Shown here one piece after another: positions 49,947-61,377 of a stretch of DNA of 61,377 bases (position 1 is the stretch's first letter; each line of letters starts with the position of its first letter). Under the pieces are notes generated by a model. It was not told where the DNA came from. It worked only from the letters and a program-made list of their open reading frames with translations, and made no database searches. The stretch spans positions 1-61,377 of the forward strand of contig WOGZ01000181.1 of NCBI GenBank assembly GCA_009733775.1, in the 5' to 3' direction. Both the position numbers and the translations under genes were made by a program. Source of the stretch: Alectoria sarmentosa. Lineage: Eukaryota; Ascomycota; Lecanoromycetes; Lecanorales; Parmeliaceae.

Positions 49947-50775
49947 GCCTAAAACTACTGTTAGCAGCGTGATAGCAATACGCAGCGAGCATTTTCTAGC
50001 GATAAAAGTATTGCTCCCAGTCGTTGAATAATATCTTCGAGAGCTTCTACTTGATGCGCGCATCTAGTTCTGTTGCATTAGATAGTCGACCTATCCAGTC
50101 ATATCGAAAATGAACCGTAAATCACGCTCTCCTGCCATGGTAGTGTTTCATAGAAACGCTCTTCATATGACCTGTCAGGTTGACGTCGTAGGTCGATCCA
50201 GACCATGTTGGGGAAATATTGAAGGCTCTGACGCAGTGCCCATTGTTACGAGCGTACCCTACATGCCTTGACACACCACTCAGCCCTAGTCTACCGGGCC
50301 TAGCGTGGTCCAGGGACCTACATATAGGCCTCTCTCCCTCATATATAGCTCCCTAGACTTGTTATCCTAGTTACATACACCCATATGACCTCAGACTCTA
50401 TGCTGGTCCTGACACCCATGTTAGATCGACATGGTGTCTTGGCAAACTAATGGCGTTTCACGCATGTCGCTGGGCCAGACATAGACCAGCTTTTGTTCAT
50501 GTCACTCCAGCTTTGGTTGAAGAATCTATGCTGGTGATGCCATCAAGACGGCTATGGGATATGTTTTACATAGGGGACGCCAAACATCTGAATGGGTATA
50601 GGTCCAAGTGACTTGGGCACAACGCCCTTGCCCCAACTTTGAAACCCTACGACCTCAATCAAGCCGCTGTCAAGATATTCGTCCCATACCAGACCTGCGT
50701 GTTGTGCCGTAGCTCCGTGGCTATGCAGGAAATGCAAACAAGCCTGGCGCGACAAACACCCGGGTATCTAGATTA
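49947..50775. other. Intergenic between convergent RPL15 and HUL4
   Basis: Contains both 3' untranslated regions and the solo LTR at 50,244-50,414. No other feature seen. Confidence 0.6.
50244..50414 (+). mobile_element. Solo LTR (171 bp) with target duplication
   Basis: Begins TGTTACGAGCGTACCCTA and ends GGTCCTGACA, flanked on both sides by CCCAT (50,239-50,243 and 50,415-50,419). Inside are CATATATAGCTCCC- and ACATATAGG-type TATA stretches, as in Gypsy LTR promoters. No internal element remains, so the element was lost by LTR recombination. The sequence is not RIP-mutated. Orientation is assumed from the TG...CA ends. Confidence 0.72.
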
Positions 50776-53700
50776 TCACTTCATCCCAAAACCTTCGCTC
50801 TCGATGACCGCTCTCCAGAGCTTGTCCTCCAGAACACTTCTGTCGCAGTATCGGTACAAACCTAGCATGTTGAAACATGTTCTGGCTATGGGAAATCTGT
50901 TGCTGTGATCGCCTAGGCATATGATCTTAATGACCAGACTGGTGGCGCCCATGGCCGGAATACGGTCGCTAGAAGTGATAAAGCTCAATAGCTTCCTCTG
51001 ATCTTTGGCACTAGCCTTTCCAAAGCCGTCCCAAAACCAGTCCACCACAGGCTCATCGGATGCATTGATGCCTTTCCCCCAACCATCATAAATGGCCACC
51101 GTACGCAGTGTTGCCACGTCTAACGGCTCATCTGAGCCCCGCACGAGAAGCTCAATCTCTTCGGGACGGAACAGTGAGAGCGCGTTCCCACCGCAAACAG
51201 TGAAAAAGCCACGCTTGAAGGGCTCGTATTGACGAGCGACAGACGTATCGAGAAGGTGCTTGATGTAAAGTTCTACAAACTCGTGTCGATTGCTGTTGGT
51301 GACAGCTCTATTTCCGCCATTGGAGCACAGAGGGACCTCCACAAGCTGGCCGTATCGCTCCCCAACCGCAACGAAGTCTCGGCAGAACGTTTCCTTGACG
51401 TCGCCTTCGAATTCCAGTAGTTGTCTCAGGCCTTTAGCGAGGGTTGGCCGAAACTCCGCCAGATCTTCCAGGGTATAACCACAACTAGGACGTGAAGATG
51501 ACGTCGCAGGTCCAGAATAAATTGGAGCGGAGGCAAGCAATTTTCGGAAGGCAAATGGGGGAAGGGCAACATCGAGGATAGTAGAATTGTAGATGGCAAG
51601 GCCAATAACCACTCCCACAAGAAAGAATTGATCCGATGTCTCAAACGTACCAGGGTTGAAATAGCAGTAGTGGGAGTCTTCGTCATATACGAATAAGCCA
51701 TGCTCCGGATCGAACACTTCGCGAACCAGTAGGAGGAACCATTCTTTACGAAGGCCCCCAGAATCTAGCCCTTCTTCTCCCATGAACTCAATGCGCAACC
51801 CTTTCTTGATCTCTTCTTGACCTGTGCCAACGACTTCGCTGACGCTACGAAGACTATCTTCAACAAGGCAGTTCCTTCGCACCTTCAATACAAGATACTG
51901 ATTTATTGCTTTTCGGCTCATTATGCTGTCAAAGAACGCTTCGCGGGCCTTGATCTCCATTTGCCGACGAGCGTCGTGTTCCATGATGCGTATCTTCGCC
52001 CAAATTGACAGGAACATTGGATACTGGCAGAAGGAGAATCTTCCTTTTCGAGACTCCCAAGCCTCAAAGTCGGCTACCAGGTCCGAATAATCCAAAAGAG
52101 TGTTATAAAAGGCATTGGTGGGGAGAATTTGGCCATGTCGGTGGGCTCGATTACGAGCAGCTGAGCCAGCGCTTGATCTGCCAGCCGCACATGTAGATGT
52201 TTTGGCACCGTCTTGTCTTCGAGAGGAGCCATGATTGTTGGCGGAGAAAAATAATGACATAACCCTTGCAGCGGCTTTTATCTGCCAGTCATCGCCATAT
52301 GGAATGCCACCGTCGTTCCTGTCTGGTGACTTCGACGCCCCTGTACTCCCAAGAGCGGCATGGAGCTGAGCAGAGCTCCCTGGGCCTGGGCCTGAGATAC
52401 TAGGTATTAGACCGCCATGTGGATCATGACTGTTAGACCGCTTCCTGCCATGCTGTCTGGTAAGACGGTGCGTGACGAAACTTCCAATGAGATCTACAAT
52501 TCTGCGAAAGTGCATTTCAGAGAATTGAGAGAACCAAATTACAAGATGATGGTGGCAATCACTTGGAAGGTTTGACATGAGACCTAAAATGCGCTTGGTT
52601 ATACCGGAATGCTTGCCTGTGCTACCATTTCTGGTGCTCGGAGACTGCCGATCGGACGCTGAAAGTTGGCGCAAAGAAGCCATTAGCGGTCGTGGGGTGT
52701 TACTCTGGCTTTGGCTAGCAGATCTTTCGGACTTGGCGACGGCGGATTGTGTTGCATTGCCGATTTCAGGCATGTATAACAATGGATTTGTGAGAAGTAT
52801 GAGCAAGAAGCGGCAATCTTCAGGGGTTTTCAAGGGCCGTCCTGGGCGTCGAAGCAGATTCTCAGACACTTTGAGTAGCGCTCGGTGGACATGCGCACAG
52901 GCTTCGGCACAATCTTCCTCAATCTGCCCGAGATCTTCCGTCGATGCAGTTATCAACACTGCCTTTCCTTTCTCGCTCAAGAGATTTCCTTCTGCAAGGA
53001 TCTGAAGTCTCTGCCTCCAGGAGCGCCCAACAGTGACAATCGCGTGGTACCACTCATCTAACTCCGCCCAATTGATGGGTGGGGACTTCAAACTAGGTTT
53101 TTCTTCAGAACCCCTCTCCGCTGCCTTATAAGCATTGCCCTGAGACCGGGACTGCTTCAAATGGCTTCTTCCCGTCCACCAGGTCCCGTTTTCCGCGAAG
53201 TCCCCCAGGAGCAATGTTTTCGCATCCATTTCTGGAAAAGGGATCTCCAGAGCAAACCGATCTTCAGCTCTTCGAGCCGTGCACTGCTCAACACTTGCAC
53301 CTTCGCTGGCTGCTCGAAGCAAATGGTGAGATCTGACGGGCAAAAAAGACGAATTTAGGCATTCGACGCTGCTGAAACAAGCTACTACATAAATCTCCAA
53401 TGGCCGGAACATGAGTCGTGGAGGATCTTGTGCGTACTGCTGTGGAGATTCAGATGTAGTGCCAGTATTTTTGGATGAGGGCGCTGACAATGCTGGTGGT
53501 GGCGGCGGTGGGGCTCTAGAGGGAGATGGCATTGTAAGGGGAATCTGTCCGATATTCGAATATTCGAGACCAGACCTTGCAGGAAGCGATGATGACGAGA
53601 AATGTTTGCTGTCCTCACGTTTGTATTGAATATGCGCACGCCGAGGGTGATGGTCGAAACCATGCTCCAAGCGCGACTGTAGATACAGAATTATGCATTC

Positions 53701-54345
53701 GTCAATCAGGTTTCGAGTTCTGTCGAGAGACAAATATGGGACTGCTGTTGAACGTCAGATGGATATCATGATCATGGGGTTTACGGTACCTTTTTTGGGC
53801 AGGTCTGGGTTTGAGGACGGTGTGGTAGTACTTAGTCCTTCAACTACACGACCCTCAATCGATAGCCCTCTTCCCGGCTTCAAGTCATTCACCATGAGAC
53901 ACACTGTGCAGCGGAAGACATCCAAGTACCTGGGCCATCTGACTAGGGAATCACATGTAATGCATTTGCCTGTTACAAGATCCTTTTCCTCATTCTGCAA
54001 AGGAGTCCCATTCGCTGCCATGTGATCCTTGGAAGCGAGCCCAGTCGATACAAATGGGGATTCAGTTGCTGTCTCTAAAGCATCGTCATTGCAATCGATT
54101 TCGGGTATCTTCTCTGCTTTCTTTCCACTGCCAAAGATCGAAGGGAAGGGGTGACTGCATGATCGTCCATGGCTTGGACGGGAGGGACTCGAAGTGCCGG
54201 TCAAAGCTATTACGGGGACGCCATGAAGTGGCTGGTCATGGTAAATATGATCTTCGCAATACGGTGGGCTTTTTGAAGCTCTTGACTTTGCCCCCGGACC
54301 TTGAGCAGGAGAACCAAGGTGCAACCGAGCGGGCCAAGAAGGCAT
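50776..54345 (-). CDS. HUL4: HECT-type E3 ubiquitin ligase, HUL4 family
   Basis: Two exons, 54,345-53,790 and 53,744 (or 53,741) to 50,776; 1,174 or 1,173 aa. The start MPSWPARL and the first exon fit the fungal family. Residues about 125-160 hold a CxxC...CxxC element (GKCITCDSLVRWP, FRCTVC), probably zinc-binding. The intron has CTGAC before two adjacent acceptors (CAG CAG). After a disordered Pro/Ser-rich stretch, a helical middle region leads into the HECT domain over the last about 350 residues: RIEFMGEEGLDSGGLRKEWF, then VVIGLAIYNSTILDV. The catalytic cysteine is C1142 (C1141 with the other acceptor) in ARTCFNMLGLYRY, 33 residues from the end. HUL4 relatives attach ubiquitin to misfolded or nuclear substrates. 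It is tandem with GEP3. Confidence 0.9.
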
Positions 54346-54894
54346 TGATTTTTACCACCGGGTCGGTGCCGATTGTTGTCGGATGCAATCGAGTTTTGAA
54401 AGCCGATACAAAGAGGTAGCTTTTATTCTACGCCAAAGACCATACCTAACGTGAGGCTGATCTCGAGACATGCGGTAGGCACGAGTGAGAGCCGCGGGCA
54501 GTACGTCGTGAAGGCAGTTGACCCGTATCGCAGAAACCCTTGTATAGAAGTCGCATCAGAGACAGTGGTGGATAGTATGTGTGCACGACAGATAGGCTGT
54601 GGTTTTCCTGGAAACCAATGAGTGAGGAGGGCATTGTTTTAAATTGAGGGAAAGATCAAAGTAAAGCTTGACAAACAAGAGCCAAGAGCCAAGCGAGCCA
54701 AGCCCCTCTATGGTATCTTACGTGGCCGTACGAGTACTCGTAATCTTGGTATCAAACAAGGGACACGGGAGGCGCTATCAATCTATCAGGGCAACCAATT
54801 TAGTCTTTCCATATGCGAATCCATCAACTTGGTATACCCATTCCATCCAACTATTTCATCTCGTAACTTTTCGTTTGTCGTTGATCTGTGGTCA
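54346..54894 (-). promoter_or_regulatory. HUL4 promoter and GEP3 3' region
   Basis: 549 bases between two genes on the same strand. No open frame of note and no site singled out. Confidence 0.45.
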
Positions 54895-56971
54895 CTATGG
54901 GGTATCTTGTTCGTAAATGTAAGATGACAACACTGCCCGCCTGGCTTTCTTCAAGTTTTTCTTGACCCCTTTCATGCTGCGTCTTGGCCTGACGGACCCT
55001 TTGCTCGACAACACAGGCTTCTCACCACAGAGCGACCAAATACCCATAGGTTGGCGGACTCCTACATGTCCGCCATCAGGGCTAGAAACCTCAATCATTG
55101 GATACGGTCTGCTATCGAAAAGGTCACCGGGCTCCATCCCTTTTTCCATGTCCTTTTTCCGAACCTGAGCAACGAGCTCGATCCAGCCGCATCCTTCGAC
55201 CAGGATATCGGCTGAGAACACCATGAATGGCAATTCTTTCGTGCTCATCCCAGCAGCGGCAGCCTTGGTCAATGGTCCAGCGCGTTGCTTAGTGACGTCC
55301 CATTTCAAAGCAAAATTCCCAGCTGATTGCATTCTGCTTCCGATGCCAGGCTTCGCAATTGTAGATACACCTGAATCTTCGTGCTGACTATGGATTGCAA
55401 TTGCCCTTTCCGTAGAGGTAACATGGCATCTCAACGGTAGAAACGGGTACGCTAAAAAGATCAAGTCAGGCGTAGTTGGTGTGACACGCAACAGGCCCCC
55501 AACAAGAAGTGACTGGCTAGGCTTGATGACGAGTTGCTCTGGCTTGACCCGATCACGCATCACAAGATCAATTTTGTGAACATCCGTAACGAACTGTTCA
55601 AGATCCCCACGAGCCAAACCAGGTAAATCAATCAATTCGCCTTTACCGCCGCCAAATGGTACTCTGATCGGAGATGCTGTTGTCCCAGGGAGAGACGATA
55701 CTAAGGGCAAGACAGGATACGGAGTTTCTGGTGGCGCAGGAGGTAAAAGAGAGTCTTCTGGGAGCTGTGATCCCATTTTCTCGGGCGGATCCTGGATTGC
55801 TTGAAGGCTTTGTTGTTCGTCTCCGTTGGTAGTAGTCAAGCCACGTTCCTTTCGGGTCAAGTCACTAGGCAATTTCTGCTGCGCAGCACGTCGCAAAGAG
55901 CCAAATTTATACCCATCGTTACGGCCTTTCGGAAATACGTTCTCGAACAAGTTGCTTTTGCCGACATTCACCTTTCCGACCATCCACCCGCCGCCACCTC
56001 GATTCCAGATATCTTCTTTGACCTGTTTCGTCCACCAACCCCTCTTTGAACTTACACAGCGCACATTACCAAGGCGCGCGTTGTCAGCGGACTTACCCAA
56101 AGCACCTCTAAGGACTTCTAAGATGTAAGGCATCAGGCTGTCGACCTGCTCCTTCTTCGGGGCCAGTAAATCCGAACGTGTAATGATGAAGCTTATCTCT
56201 GCCTTTCGCCCATACTGATAGTGATTAGTCTTAGCTCTCCGGTTTAATGATCTTTGCGGAGCAGCCGAAAGACTTCGATGAAGAGAAGGTATGAGGGAAA
56301 GTGGAAAGTCAGCTGCGTCCAGCACATGATAAATATGGTTGTATTTATGCGGCGATTCGGCAATGATCTCTTGAATGGATTGGATTGTTGGATGGACTAC
56401 AGAGTAGCCGGTACGATGATGTGTCAGGTTATGGCAGCGATTACAGACTGGTGTGAATGTTTCTTTTGAGCTTTTGCGGCCTGTGTCTAGATTAGACTGA
56501 TGCTTGAAAACATGCTCACGATATCTGACCCTTTGTATTGTTTTCTCCTCCTTCCTGTAGACCCATCTGTAACAGCAACGATGCGTCTGCAGCCCCCAAG
56601 ACGCGTTCGAACAGTTCTGATTCCCCACCATATCCCTTACCAGCGCTTTGCCCATTGCGATCTATGAAGGCCCTCACGGATTTTCGATTGATGCCATAGA
56701 AGCCGGGCTGCTCCGGGCTGACAATCTGTGTGAACGCACCGCAACCTGGGCATAATCGTGGTAGATCCAGCAATTGTAAAGGAGTTGGCAAGCCGTGTGA
56801 GAGTGTCACGGCAGCATCAACATGGAGCTGGCGTCTGCAAGGTCTTGAAAGCCGTCTTCCGAGATCGTGGGTGATGTTGGTAAATGACGGGAGTGAAGGG
56901 CAGAGAAACAGCGGTATCCAATTATCGGCCGCTTTCAGCAGGTTAACTGCTCGTAAACTATATGCCATCAA
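54895..56971 (-). CDS. GEP3: Circularly permuted GTPase of YqeH/Gep3 type, mitochondrial
   Basis: Two exons (56,971-56,530 and 56,480-54,895), 675 aa; the 49-nt intron (GTCAGA...ACACAG, branch CTAAT) was placed from phase. The N-terminus is Arg/Ser-rich with few acids, fitting a mitochondrial presequence. Two CxxC pairs (C74/C77 in LCPGCGAF; C160/C163 in VCNRCHNL) form the zinc finger. GTPase motifs come in permuted order: TRSD as G4 (248-251), SSKRGW as G5 (291-296), GKVNVGKS as P-loop (316-323), DLPG as G3 (432-435). A C-terminal domain follows, ending in a basic tail (KGVKKNLKKARRAVL). Bacterial YqeH and yeast Gep3/Mtg3 act in small-subunit ribosome assembly. The first Met could be residue 1 or 2. 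Confidence 0.9.
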
Positions 56972-57053
56972 TTGGTCGAGGCTGTTGCATTTCGGATTGT
57001 CGGTCTGATGCTGTATTTTGAATACGAGGCTAATACCCCTATATTCAAAACCA

Positions 57054-57100
57054 TTTTAGCGTACGGAGGTGGACACCGAAAGTCCTGGACAGCGCTAAAA
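57054..57100. repeat. Short foldback TTTTAGCG...CGCTAAAA
   Basis: Eight-base inverted repeats (57,054-57,061 and 57,093-57,100) enclose a GGTGGACACC...GTCCTGGAC core. It looks like a collapsed pair of transposon ends (Tc1/mariner ends often contain GTCC-type motifs). It sits at the edge of the gene island. Confidence 0.35.
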
Positions 57101-57143
57101 GTCTTGGCATTCTTGGCATCTCTCCGCATTTTTGATGAATTTC

Positions 57144-57543
57144 TTGAATAACATTATCTCTATTATATAAAGGAATAGTGTAGGGCTGAGCTAAAATACC
57201 TTAAATTTGTATGTGCAGCCAATCATAAATTCTATCTGATTCCGCCTTTTGGAATAGCGTCAGGATAGCGTCTTTAGGCCTCCCGAGCCTCCTCATCAAA
57301 AATTTGTATGTAGAAAACTTACATCTTTTGCCCTCTGCCCCCTTAATAATATAATTTTTTCATAATTTCGTAGATTATACAACTCGACATGCGCTTTCCA
57401 ATGAGCTAAGAATTACCAAATTTGAATGTATATATATCGATATATATTTAATTCAAATATGTCATTATTCGGAACGGGAGAGCGGCTTCCGGAAAACCTC
57501 TGCTCTCATTTAACGAATTATTTTCTTTTTTGAATAACATTAT
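57144..57543. other. Boundary segment with direct repeat and hairpins
   Basis: The 14-mer TTGAATAACATTAT occurs at 57,144-57,157 and 57,530-57,543. Between them lie a long palindrome (57,421-57,457: TTTGAAT arm, an 18-nt AT/CG palindrome, ATTCAAA arm) and a GAGAGC...GCTCTC hairpin (57,479-57,510). No coding sequence. Possibly a small insertion. Confidence 0.35.
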
Positions 57544-57724
57544 AATCCTCTATCATATTTACGAAATTATTATATCGTTGAAATCGTATAAATTTATTTC
57601 ATAATAATGATCATATAAACATATAATATAAATCTTTAAAAGTCGCGAGAAATCGATCATAAAAGATTTAACACATTTTATATATATTTTTAAATAAGCG
57701 CAACATCATATAGAATTCGTAAAT

Positions 57725-58130
57725 CGTAAATGGTGTAGCGGTAAAATCAATCAAAAACGTAAATTTCTCGCTTAATAATCGTAGATCGTAAGACGTAAAG
57801 TTTAAATTCGAAAAAAACTAAAAAATCTGAAAAATTCTAAAAAAAGAAAAAAAATCTAAAATTAAAAAAAAATCACAATTCGTTTCAAATTTGCATACAA
57901 TTTATAAATTTAATGAATAATTAAAATTAAAATTTCGATTTAAAAAAAAAAAATTAATTGTAAAAGAAATTTTAAAAAAAACTTCTAAAAAAAAAATTTG
58001 AAAAAAAAATTAAAAATTAAAACAAAACATCAACTTTTTGCATTTTGAATAAAATTTATAATTTTAATATATTTATAATTTAATATTTCAGTTCGAAAAG
58101 AGAGAAAGTAAAAAAAAAAAAAAAAAAAAA
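57725..58130 (+). mobile_element. Decayed tRNA-headed (SINE-like) sequence
   Basis: TGGTGTAGCGG (57,731-57,741) fits the pol III A box. GTTTAAATTC (57,800-57,809) fits a B box (GTTCAAATCC) after C-to-T changes. Spacing of about 70 nt is long for a plain tRNA. The following 300 bases are A-rich and end in a run of about 20 A (58,109-58,129). That layout suits a tRNA-derived SINE, or a dead tRNA gene followed by an A-rich stretch. Confidence 0.4.
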
Positions 58131-61100
58131 GTTTAATCGACGTTAAGTCTTAAATTCGTTTCGCCTTCGTTTATTTTTAAATATCATGAATTTAATTTAT
58201 AAACCCTAACTTGTTATTTAATAATAATGCTTTATATAAAAAAGTGTTAAAAGTTATTTAATTTCGAGATTTAATCGATTACTGCTGATATACATTTTTA
58301 TTATTCAAATGCATATATATTTATTATAATTTTGACTTAATAAGCTTGATATGATTATTTTCAAATAATATTCGATATCGTTATAATATCTCCGCAATTT
58401 TAATCTTGATTTTCGAAAAAATAATGCGATTTCATTTCTTTTAAATCACGATATAAAATTTATATTAATTCTTTCACATTCGAATATGTACTCGTTTATT
58501 TAAAAGATTTTAAACATTCTTTTTTGAATTTAAATTAGATAATTGAAAAAAATGTTTTAAAAGCTCGATTCAATTATCATTTTTTAATTATATAACGATA
58601 TTTTCAATATCAATTTCTTTATTCTTTTTATTTCGAATTATTTCATAATTCGAATTATCGTTTTTTTATAAAATATCTCGCTTATATATAATTCGTAATT
58701 AATTCACTTTATCGTAATACTTCGAAAGTTAATATTTAATATAATATTTCATTATTATATTATTTTTAAACGATTGAATATTAAAATTATAAAAAAGATT
58801 CGCTTTTTATTATCGAATACGTTTTTAATATTTCTTTTTATTTTTATTTTTAAAACATCGATATAACTTCGAAGGTTTTTCGATTATAATTCGAAATCGA
58901 TTAAATTCGTTATAATAAAATCGTAATTTGCTTTTATAATATTAAAAAACATTCGCGAATATATAAATTATAATATTTTGCTTTAAGGATATAAATTGCG
59001 TATTTTCAGAATTTTTAACGATATTAGCGTTTCGAAATATGCGATTTTATTATATAAATTTAACGTTTTAATATTTTTTATTCGTTTATACGATAAAGTA
59101 TCAAAAATTCTTAATTATATAATTCGTATATTTATACCCGTATTTAAGTTTCTTTTTCGCATTCAAATTAAACACCTTTTTGACGAGACGTTATTTATAC
59201 ATTTAAGCGTTTTTAATATATTTTTAAACATTATAACGTAACGTGCGAAGAACGATTGCAATTTAATAATATTATAATTAACATTTAAACTTTTAATTGC
59301 GTATAAAATTATCGACGTCGCGTAAAGTATCGTATATAAATTGATTAACTTTAATAAAACGTTTGAAACGTTATTTTTTATATCTTCTAGTCGCTAAAAA
59401 GTTTAAAGTTTTACGTTTTTATATTTAATAATAGTTTACGTCGTAATAAATTCCCTTTGCGAAATAAACATCTTTAATAATTTTATTAAATTTACGATTA
59501 TTAAATGCGTCGAAGAATCGAGCTTTTTTACGTGTAATAATTTTTTGACGTTTTAAATTACGTTTAAATGTATATAAAAACGTAATATAATTTATAATAT
59601 AATATTTGAATAATTGTTTACGAAATTTTGATAATTTTCAAAAATAGTCGACTAAACTTCGAAATTAAATAACTTTTAACATTTTTTTAATATAATTACG
59701 TATATATTTATTAATCGATTTAATTAAGTTATACGATCGTATATCGCTTCTCTTACGATCTTTTCTATATTCATTATTCTTTTATAAATAAATAACTTTA
59801 ATAATATGCTTCGATATACGCTTTATTTATTTCTGAATCCTCTTTTGCGAAAATTCATGTTTTTAATAATGAATTTATCGCTTTTCGATCTTCTTTCGAG
59901 TTTTTAATACATTATTTTAAATCGTTTATCGCTTTATTTAAAATCAATATGATTTGATTATATTTAAATTCGAAGAGTTGTTATATTAAAGCAGTTAAAT
60001 AATATTAAATAATATATAAATTGCTTTTTAATACTTAAATGCATATATTAAGATTTTATTTTTTATAATTATAATGTTAAATCGTTCAAAAAATTTTTTT
60101 TAAGCGAATTTCAAAAGCTTTAAAATGAGAACTTATATTTGATAAGCGAAAAAAATGTGAAAAATTCGAGCGTACGTATTTTCTTTTAATAACGATATTA
60201 ATTAATTTTCTTTTTCTTTTTTTCAATAATAATTTTCTCAATTTTTGCAATAAACTTTTATTATAACTTCGTATTAAAAAGATTATATAAACTTATACGT
60301 CGTATATTAATTTCAAATTTTTAAATTAACTTGATCTTCGATTTCAAAATTTTATTAATTTTATCGAGATTCTCAGCGCATTTTCTCTTTTCGATCGTAA
60401 TTTCAATTTTTTAAATATAATACGAGCTCTTTTTATTATTAAAAAAGCAATTTCAAAATATAAATTTTATAATCTTAATAAAACGACGATATATAGCGAA
60501 CTTGATAAAAATCTCGTTGAATTGTCGTTAAACTCGCATTTTTTCACGTCGAGAATTTAATATTATATTCGTTTCGTCGTTTTAAATTATTCGTTTTCAA
60601 TTCTTTATTATTTAATTTTTATATTATAAAGCGAATTAATATCGAATTTTTATTATAATTTTCGTAAGAGATAATTTTTTAATAATTTTATATAATCGAA
60701 AATTATTACGTTTAAAAATGCGTAAAATTATTATTAATAATAAATTTTGTTTAATAGCGAGTATAAAAGAAATCTTTTTATAATTATAACGATTCTTTCG
60801 TATAATAATTAAAATAACATTTTCGAGTTCGAGTGTAATAATTAAAGGGCGCTCAAATCGAGACTTATTTATAACGTAAAAAAGTAATAATCTTTTAAAT
60901 TAATGTGAATTATATTCTCTATTACGAACTTGCTTTTAAAAACGATTAATCGATTAACGAAATATTTTAATAATTGTAATAATAATTTTCGTGATAATAT
61001 CAACTTTAATTAAAATAAATGTTTAAATTCGTATTTCATTATTATAATTAACACTTTAAGCATTAAATATATTGTTAATTTATAAAAATAAGAAAATAAT

Positions 61101-61323
61101 AAAAGAATTTATATTTATTTAAATATAAATATATAGAAAATTCGTATGCTCTTTTCTTACTTTTTTGTTAACGCATATATACATAACATTAATGTCGTTA
61201 TTATCGCTTTATATTTTAATATATATATTATAAATTCGCAACAATATATTTTATACGTATACACACGATAATATCGTTATTATATATTTCGTATATATAT
61301 ATATCGTATATATAGCATTAATG

Positions 61324-61377
61324 TTTATAATATTTATAATATTTATAATATTTATAATATTTATAATATTTATAATA
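61324..61377 (+). repeat. 9-nt tandem repeat, six units, cut by window end
   Basis: Six perfect copies of TTTATAATA; the array continues to the last base of the window, so its full length is unknown. Confidence 0.95.

Larger units (their letters stand above)
57544..61377. other. Right AT-rich arm
   Basis: Very AT-rich, with remaining C mostly in CpG as in the left arm, so probably RIP-mutated repeats. No LTR or polymerase motif could be read. A plus-strand open stretch at 58,996-59,241 has no motif and begins without ATG. Confidence 0.5.

Noticed and set aside
53720..53733. Separate HECT gene starting at 53,733
   Set aside because: That position is TTG, and the upstream exon with MPSWPARL joins in phase through an intron with a good branch site.
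34500..57000. Gene island as a secondary-metabolite or effector cluster
   Set aside because: All recognised genes are conserved housekeeping or signalling functions without synthase, transporter or small secreted proteins.
58996..59241. 81-aa frame in the right arm as a gene
   Set aside because: It does not start with ATG, lies in RIP-like DNA, and shows no motif; at most a transposon fragment.

Overview
The window is nuclear DNA of a filamentous ascomycete (Pezizomycotina). Genes carry short GT-AG introns (about 45-195 nt) with CTNAY-type branch sites, and a normal-GC gene island (about 34.2-57.1 kb) is set in very AT-rich arms (1-34.1 kb and 57.15-61.4 kb). The arms look like decayed repeats with RIP-type (repeat-induced point mutation) C-to-T change. 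I cannot name the species.

Left arm. Most of it resolves into LTR retrotransposons nested in one another. Five copies (A-E) belong to two related Copia-type families with 125-bp or 136-bp LTRs, and one (G) is a Gypsy-type element. Read from the outside in: Copia D (minus, LTR ending at 33,256) is broken at 27,590 by Copia C (minus); C is broken at 26,147 by Gypsy G (minus). G is broken by intact-length Copia B (plus, 15,779-22,883, target duplication TCACA), by a small inverted-repeat element (12,006-12,652), and at 10,902 by Copia A (plus). A is itself broken by Copia E (minus, 1,311-8,750, target duplication ATTTG). No intact open reading frame survives; protease, reverse transcriptase, RNase H and integrase are readable only as fragments.

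Gene island, left to right: a Ras guanine-nucleotide exchange factor with an N-terminal P-loop domain (+); a HIT-type zinc-finger protein (-); mitochondrial Fe-S scaffold NFU1 (+), divergent from the HIT gene; a 2.5-kb stretch without a clear gene; a PSP1-domain protein (+); an unrecognised 287-aa protein (+); ribosomal protein L15 with five exons (+); a HUL4-type HECT ubiquitin ligase (-); and a YqeH/Gep3-type circularly permuted mitochondrial GTPase (-). A clean solo LTR with target duplication CCCAT lies between RPL15 and HUL4. Pogo-like terminal sequence and foldback sequences mark the island edges. The genes are ordinary housekeeping and signalling functions (Ras signalling, Fe-S assembly, translation, ubiquitylation, mitochondrial ribosome assembly) and do not form a metabolic cluster.

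Right arm. AT-rich, no gene seen; it holds a decayed tRNA-headed (SINE-like) sequence near 57.73 kb and ends inside a 9-nt tandem repeat.

The most interesting material is the nested repeat archive: residual C is concentrated in CpG, LTR pairs differ only by transitions, the Copia primer site resembles a half-tRNA-iMet site, and a small transposon family carries TTGTTGAC arrays. Exon boundaries were derived by hand from phase, splice signals and remembered family patterns; no alignment was run.
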